Assembly: GCA_003523085.1 (NCBI GenBank)
Contig: DPHD01000035.1
Coordinates: 4,629 to 23,745 of the forward strand
DNA from: Oceanospirillaceae bacterium
GTDB taxonomy: Bacteria; Pseudomonadota; Gammaproteobacteria; Pseudomonadales; Balneatricaceae
Reading direction: 5' to 3'
DNA: 19,117 nt
The position numbers and the translations under genes are program-made. The notes below the pieces were generated by a model. The model was not told where the DNA came from. It searched no databases and worked only from the letters and a program-made list of their open reading frames with translations. Of this stretch, positions 15,469 through 19,117 are shown piece by piece. Numbering within the stretch: the first letter of the stretch is position 1; each line of letters starts with the position of its first letter.

Positions 15469-17277
15469 TTACTTAGGCGCACGCTTACGGGCGTTTTCGG
15501 TCAACAACTTTTTACGCAGACGAATAAAGTTCGGCGTTACTTCTACCAACTCGTCGTCTTCAATAAACTCAAGCGCTTGCTCAAGAGTGAAACGAATTGG
15601 CGGGCTAAGTACGATGTTTTCATCAGTACCGGCGGCACGAATGTTAGTAAGCTGCTTACCCTTAGTTGGGTTCACGGCTAAATCGTTACCACGACTATGA
15701 ACACCAATCAGCATACCTTCGTATACATCAATGTTAGGCTCAACCATCAATCGACCACGGGTTTGCAAGTTAAACAAAGCAAAGGCCAAGATCTTACCCT
15801 TAACCATAGACACCAATACGCCATTTTGACGCTCGGCCAAGGCACCCTTCTTCACTTCACCGTAGTGATCAAATACAGACGTCATTACGCCGCTACCCGA
15901 CGTCAAAGTAAGGAACTGACCACGGAAACCAATCAAACCGCGTGAAGGAATCACAAACTCTAAACGGGTGCGACCCTTGCCGTCTGGCTCCATGTTGGTC
16001 ATCTCTGCCTTACGGCGACCCATCTCTTCCATCAAAGAACCTTGATGCTGGTCTTCACAGTCGATTAATACCGCTTCGTATGGCTCCATCATCACGCCGT
16101 CGACTTCTTTTTCGATAACCTGTGGGCGAGAAACACCCATCTCAAAACCTTCCCGACGCATGCTTTCGATCAATACCGACAAGTGTAATTCACCACGCCC
16201 AGAGACAACAAAACGGTCTGGACTATCGCCTGGCTCTACGCGCAAGGCTACGTTATGAATCAATTCCCGATCCAAACGGTCACGAATGTTACGGCTGGTA
16301 ACATACTTGCCGTCAAGGCCAGCAAATGGCGAGTCATTCACCTGGAAAGTCATCGATACCGTAGGCTCATCGATGCTTAATGCCGGTAACGCTTCTACGT
16401 GATCAGGATGGCAAATGGTGTCGGAAATATTCAGACCTTCGATGCCCGTTACACACACAATGTCGCCGGCTTGAGCTGTTGGTACATCAATACGCTCAAG
16501 GCCCATGTAGCTCATTACGTTTTGTAGCTTGGCAGTACGCACTTTACCGTCAGAACCGACAACCTTCACTTGCTGACCCAACTTCATGCTGCCGCGCTTG
16601 ATACGACCTACACCGATAACACCTACATAGCTTGAGTAGTCCAGAGCAGAAATTTGCATCTGCAAAGAGCCATCTAGGTCTACGTCTGGGGCTTTAACAT
16701 GCTCAACCAAAGCTTCGAACAATGGATTCATGTCTTCGGCCATGTCTTCCACAGAAGTGCCGGCGATGCCATTGATCGCCGAAGCGTACATAACGGGGAA
16801 GTCTAACTGCTCATCCGTAGCGCCTAATGAATCGAACAAGTCAAATACTTGATCCATAACCCAATCAGGACGCGCGCCTGGACGATCGATCTTGTTAATA
16901 ACAACGATTGGGCTGAGGCCCTGTTGGAACGCCTTTTGCGTTACGAAACGTGTTTGCGGCATAGGACCGTCTACAGCGTCGACCAACAACAATACACAAT
17001 CTACCATCGATAGCACACGCTCTACCTCGCCACCGAAGTCGGCGTGTCCTGGAGTGTCTACGATGTTGATATGGTAGCCATTCCAGTTTACGGCAGTGTT
17101 CTTTGCCAAGATGGTGATACCACGTTCTTTTTCTTGGTCGTTAGAGTCCATCACGCGCTCTGCGCCTTGGTCACGACGATCAAGGGTGCCGGATTGTTCT
17201 AGCAACTTGTCTACCAGGGTGGTTTTACCGTGGTCTACGTGGGCTACAATCGCCACATTTCTTAATTTTTCGATCAT
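15469..17277 (-). CDS. typA: Ribosome-associated translational GTPase TypA/BipA
   Basis: EF-G-like GTPase that binds the ribosome and helps 50S assembly and stress or cold adaptation. The 602-residue product starts MIEKLRNVAIVAHVDHGKTT. The G motifs are AHVDHGKT (12-19), RGITI (52-56), DTPGHAD (74-80) and NKID (128-131). EF-G-like domains II, III and V and the TypA-specific C-terminal domain follow (RGLIGFRGQFLTLTSGSG, then the NLQTRGRLMVEPNIDVYEGM region). The reading frame extends 19 codons further upstream, but ATG 17277 matches the family start and has GGAG about 7 nt before it. It is divergent from glnA, an order common in gammaproteobacteria. Confidence 0.97.
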   Translation of the reverse strand: MIEKLRNVAIVAHVDHGKTTLVDKLLEQSGTLDRRDQGAERVMDSNDQEKERGITILAKNTAVNWNGYHINIVDTPGHADFGGEVERVLSMVDCVLLLVDAVDGPMPQTRFVTQKAFQQGLSPIVVINKIDRPGARPDWVMDQVFDLFDSLGATDEQLDFPVMYASAINGIAGTSVEDMAEDMNPLFEALVEHVKAPDVDLDGSLQMQISALDYSSYVGVIGVGRIKRGSMKLGQQVKVVGSDGKVRTAKLQNVMSYMGLERIDVPTAQAGDIVCVTGIEGLNISDTICHPDHVEALPALSIDEPTVSMTFQVNDSPFAGLDGKYVTSRNIRDRLDRELIHNVALRVEPGDSPDRFVVSGRGELHLSVLIESMRREGFEMGVSRPQVIEKEVDGVMMEPYEAVLIDCEDQHQGSLMEEMGRRKAEMTNMEPDGKGRTRLEFVIPSRGLIGFRGQFLTLTSGSGVMTSVFDHYGEVKKGALAERQNGVLVSMVKGKILAFALFNLQTRGRLMVEPNIDVYEGMLIGVHSRGNDLAVNPTKGKQLTNIRAAGTDENIVLSPPIRFTLEQALEFIEDDELVEVTPNFIRLRKKLLTENARKRAPK

Positions 17278-17324
17278 CTCACTACTCCAAACGGCCTTGA
17301 TTGAACATGGCCAAAATACGTAAG

Positions 17325-17346
17325 GGCACTGCAATATAACAGTGCC
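17325..17346 (-). repeat. Hairpin in the typA leader
   Basis: GGCACTG (17325-17331) and CAGTGCC (17340-17346) form a perfect 7-bp stem with an 8-nt AT-rich loop. It would lie in the 5' leader of the typA mRNA about 48 nt before the start codon. No role can be assigned from the sequence. Confidence 0.45.
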
Positions 17347-17363
17347 AAAAAAATGCAGCGCAA

Positions 17364-17372
17364 ATTATAGCA
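17364..17372 (-). promoter_or_regulatory. Extended -10 promoter of typA
   Basis: Read on the minus strand, TGC is followed by TATAAT, a perfect -10 with the extended TGn element. The -35 region is poor and is instead occupied by a 7-bp inverted repeat, ATACTGC (17376-17382) and GCAGTAT (17389-17395), which could be an operator. Transcription would start near 17357, giving about 80 nt of leader. Confidence 0.6.
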
Positions 17373-17427
17373 AAAATACTGCCAGAACGCAGTATCTATA
17401 CGGGATTATTACAAGTTAAATGAATGT

Positions 17428-17475
17428 CGCCCCAATTTAGTGCAAACCACTACCAAAGCGTTCTATTTTGGTGCA
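17428..17475 (+). promoter_or_regulatory. Two candidate NtrC (GlnG) enhancer sites upstream of glnA
   Basis: Compared with the NtrC consensus TGCACCA-N3-TGGTGCA, the site at 17428-17444 (CGCCCCAATTTAGTGCA) matches 11 of 14 fixed positions. The site at 17459-17475 matches 10 of 14, with a perfect right half TGGTGCA. Their centres are 31 bp apart, about three helical turns, and lie at roughly -172 and -141 from the predicted start of transcription. This resembles the paired enhancers of E. coli glnA. Confidence 0.65.
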
Positions 17476-17581
17476 AACTGTAGCCAGAAACACGAAGGTG
17501 AAGCGTCACAATAGCCGCAATAACACTGAATTTTCTCGAAAAAACGCCAGATATGGTCGTTTTTGATACAAAAATAAATAT

Positions 17582-17597
17582 TGGCACGACCGTTGCT
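17582..17597 (+). promoter_or_regulatory. Sigma-54 (RpoN) promoter of glnA
   Basis: TGGCACGACCGTTGCT matches the sigma-54 consensus TGGCACRNNNNTTGCW at every defined position, with GG at -24 (17583-17584) and GC at -12 (17595-17596). The predicted start of transcription is about 17608, leaving a leader of about 62 nt. With the upstream NtrC-like sites this marks glnA as nitrogen-regulated. Confidence 0.92.
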
Positions 17598-17632
17598 ATA
17601 GAGTAGAGCAATACATCAAACAAGCTAAACCT

Positions 17633-17648
17633 CCGGCGCCTGAGCCGG
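17633..17648 (+). repeat. GC-rich hairpin in the glnA leader before the ribosome-binding site
   Basis: CCGGC (17633-17637) and GCCGG (17644-17648) pair around a 6-nt loop, 10 nt before the GGAG ribosome-binding site at 17659-17662. The overlapping CCTCC (17630-17634) is complementary to that ribosome-binding site, so an alternative fold could mask it. Both folds are inferences from pairing alone. Confidence 0.35.
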
Positions 17649-17669
17649 CTTAATAATTGGAGAGACGTT

Positions 17670-19076
17670 ATGTCTGCAAACACCCTTAAGATGATCCAAG
17701 ACAGCGAAGCCCGCTGGGTTGACCTACGTTTTACCGATACCAAAGGTAAAGAGCATCACGTGACTATTCCGGCTCGCGTTGTAGATGAAGACTTCTTCTC
17801 AGAAGGCCAAATGTTTGATGGTTCATCCATCGGTGGCTGGAAAGGCATTAACGACTCTGACATGATCATCATGCCAGACGATGCGTCTGCCGTATTAGAC
17901 CCGTTCACCGAAGACACGACTGTGAACATTCGTTGTGACGTTATTGAGCCTGCCACCATGCAGGGCTACGACCGCGACCCACGTTCTGTTGCCGCTCGTG
18001 CAGAAGAGTACCTTAAGTCTACTGGTATTGGCGACACAGCCTTCTTTGGCCCAGAGCCAGAGTTCTTTGTATTTGACGACGTTAAGTGGAAAGCCGACAT
18101 GCAAGGCGCCATGTACGAAATCAATTCCGAAGAAGGCGCTTGGCAGTCTAACGCCACCATCGAAGGCGGCAACATGGGTCACCGCCCAGCCGTTAAAGGC
18201 GGTTACTTCCCAGTACCTCCTGTAGATTCCTCCCACGACATGCGTGGCGCAATGTGTGATGCCATGGAAGCCATGGGTGTAGAAATAGAAGTTCATCACC
18301 ACGAAGTAGCCACGGCCAACCAAAACGAAATCGGCACTAAGTTCAGCACCTTGGTGCGCAAGGCCGACGAAGTTCAGATTTTGAAGTACTGTGTACACAA
18401 CGTCGCCCACGCCTACGGCAAAACAGCGACCTTTATGCCTAAGCCTATCGTTGGCGACAACGGTTCTGGCATGCACGTACACCAGTCGATTGCCAAAGAT
18501 GGCGTTAACCTATTTGCTGGCGACGGCTACGGTGGACTATCTGACACGGCCCTTTACTACATTGGCGGCGTCATCAAGCACGCTAAAGCTTTGAATGCCT
18601 TCACTAACGCTTCAACTAACGCCTACAAACGCTTGGTGCCTGGTTTTGAAGCCCCCGTTATGCTGGCTTACTCTGCGCGTAACCGTTCTGCATCTATCCG
18701 TATCCCCTACGTGAGCAACCCACGTGGTCGTCGTGTAGAAGTACGTTTCCCTGATCCAACGGCTAACCCATACTTGTGCTTTGCCGCACTATTGATGGCA
18801 GGCCTTGACGGCATTCAGAACAAGATCCACCCTGGCGACGCAGCCGACAAGGACTTGTACGACTTGCCAGCTGAAGAAGCAGCAGCCATTCCAACGGTTG
18901 CAGGCAGCCTAGAAGAAGCCCTTGCCGCACTAGAAGCAGATCGTGAGTTCTTAACCCGCGGTGGTGTATTCACCAACGAAATGATCGATGCTTACATCGA
19001 ACTTAAGAACGGCGAAGTAGAAGCGGTAAACAGCGTAACTCACCCGGTTGAGTTTGCCCTTTACTACTCTTGCTAA
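17670..19076 (+). CDS. glnA: Glutamine synthetase, type I (GlnA)
   Basis: Dodecameric enzyme that makes glutamine from glutamate, ammonia and ATP, the entry point of ammonium assimilation. At 468 residues it is the bacterial GSI-beta length (E. coli 469). Visible are the DGSSIGGWKGINDSDM segment, the metal/glutamate-binding part FGPEPEFFVFDDV, the ATP-binding signature NGSGMHVHQS starting at Asn264, the EAPVMLAYSARNRSASIRIP active-site region, and the adenylylation motif KDLYDLP with Tyr397. The tyrosine implies control by GlnE (adenylyltransferase), encoded elsewhere. The ribosome-binding site is GGAGAG. Transcription is probably from the sigma-54 promoter with NtrC. ntrB and ntrC often follow glnA but would lie beyond the right edge. 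Confidence 0.98.
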   Translation: MSANTLKMIQDSEARWVDLRFTDTKGKEHHVTIPARVVDEDFFSEGQMFDGSSIGGWKGINDSDMIIMPDDASAVLDPFTEDTTVNIRCDVIEPATMQGYDRDPRSVAARAEEYLKSTGIGDTAFFGPEPEFFVFDDVKWKADMQGAMYEINSEEGAWQSNATIEGGNMGHRPAVKGGYFPVPPVDSSHDMRGAMCDAMEAMGVEIEVHHHEVATANQNEIGTKFSTLVRKADEVQILKYCVHNVAHAYGKTATFMPKPIVGDNGSGMHVHQSIAKDGVNLFAGDGYGGLSDTALYYIGGVIKHAKALNAFTNASTNAYKRLVPGFEAPVMLAYSARNRSASIRIPYVSNPRGRRVEVRFPDPTANPYLCFAALLMAGLDGIQNKIHPGDAADKDLYDLPAEEAAAIPTVAGSLEEALAALEADREFLTRGGVFTNEMIDAYIELKNGEVEAVNSVTHPVEFALYYSC

Positions 19077-19087
19077 TCAGCCTCGTT

Positions 19088-19117
19088 ATGCCGGCGTAGG
19101 CTTATCGTCATTCCGGC
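19088..19117. repeat. Possible start of a REP-like palindromic element after glnA (cut by window edge)
   Basis: ATGCCGGCGTAGGC (19088-19101) and CGTCATTCCGGC (19106-19117) resemble the two orientations of CGTCAT-CCGGC repetitive extragenic palindromes, and GCCGG/CCGGC could pair. It lies 11 bp after the glnA stop, a usual REP location, but only about 30 bases are visible, so it may simply be part of the glnA terminator. Confidence 0.35.

Noticed and set aside
17278..17334. 19-residue N-terminal extension of TypA
   Set aside because: The family start MIEKLRN at 17277 has its own ribosome-binding site, and the extension runs over the leader hairpin.
17895..18482. 195-codon minus-strand open frame antisense to glnA
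   Set aside because: It lies wholly inside a certain, conserved gene, has no ribosome-binding site or recognisable domain, and is explained by the codon bias of glnA.
1..19117. Mobile element, CRISPR array, tRNA/rRNA genes, defence or biosynthetic cluster
   Set aside because: No transposase or integrase, no regularly spaced direct repeats, no tRNA- or rRNA-like segments, and every large gene is a conserved housekeeping gene.

Overview
The window is a stretch of housekeeping chromosome from a gammaproteobacterium, most likely a marine member of the Oceanospirillales/Pseudomonadales side. The evidence is gene order and protein content: ftsX-rpoH; tesA divergent from ybbA-ybbP; rpmE divergent from priA; argS-SPOR protein-hslV-hslU followed by a small polyhydroxyalkanoate-system gene (an order known from Pseudomonas relatives); then typA divergent from glnA. 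The proteins look full length and intact, except ftsX, which the left edge cuts. I see no insertion sequence, prophage, tRNA, rRNA or CRISPR array.

Layout. 1-365: end of ftsX (cell division). 581-1468: rpoH (heat-shock sigma factor), ending at a bidirectional terminator shared with the convergent tesA (1534-2172). 2239-5386: ybbA and ybbP, an overlapping ABC ATPase/permease pair. 5476-7194: a SulP anion transporter, facing rpmE (7258-7470) across a second bidirectional terminator. 7731-9926: priA. 10003-12338: argS followed 2 bp later by an FtsN-like SPOR protein. 12433-14310: hslV-hslU. 14351-14626: PHA-system protein on the opposite strand. 14627-14938 has no convincing gene but carries a folded element and a strong terminator. 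14939-15313: a small lipoprotein of unknown role. 15469-17277: typA/bipA. 17278-17669: a rich typA/glnA control region. 17670-19076: glnA.

Themes. Protein quality control: RpoH is encoded here, and so is a probable target, hslVU, which has a good sigma-32 promoter match just upstream. Nitrogen control: glnA has an exact match to the sigma-54 consensus and two NtrC-like sites 31 bp apart, and its product carries the adenylylation tyrosine. Translation and replication restart: rpmE, argS, typA, priA.

I did not find an undescribed multi-gene system. The points worth a second look are regulatory: a hairpin with a stop codon in its loop overlapping the hslVU heat-shock promoter; a possible small RNA at about 14740-14908; a hairpin covering the rpmE ribosome-binding site; paired inverted repeats in the tesA/ybbA and typA/glnA intergenic regions and in the SulP leader; and a REP-like motif cut by the right edge. 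All positions and motif matches were read by eye; no database search or folding calculation was run.
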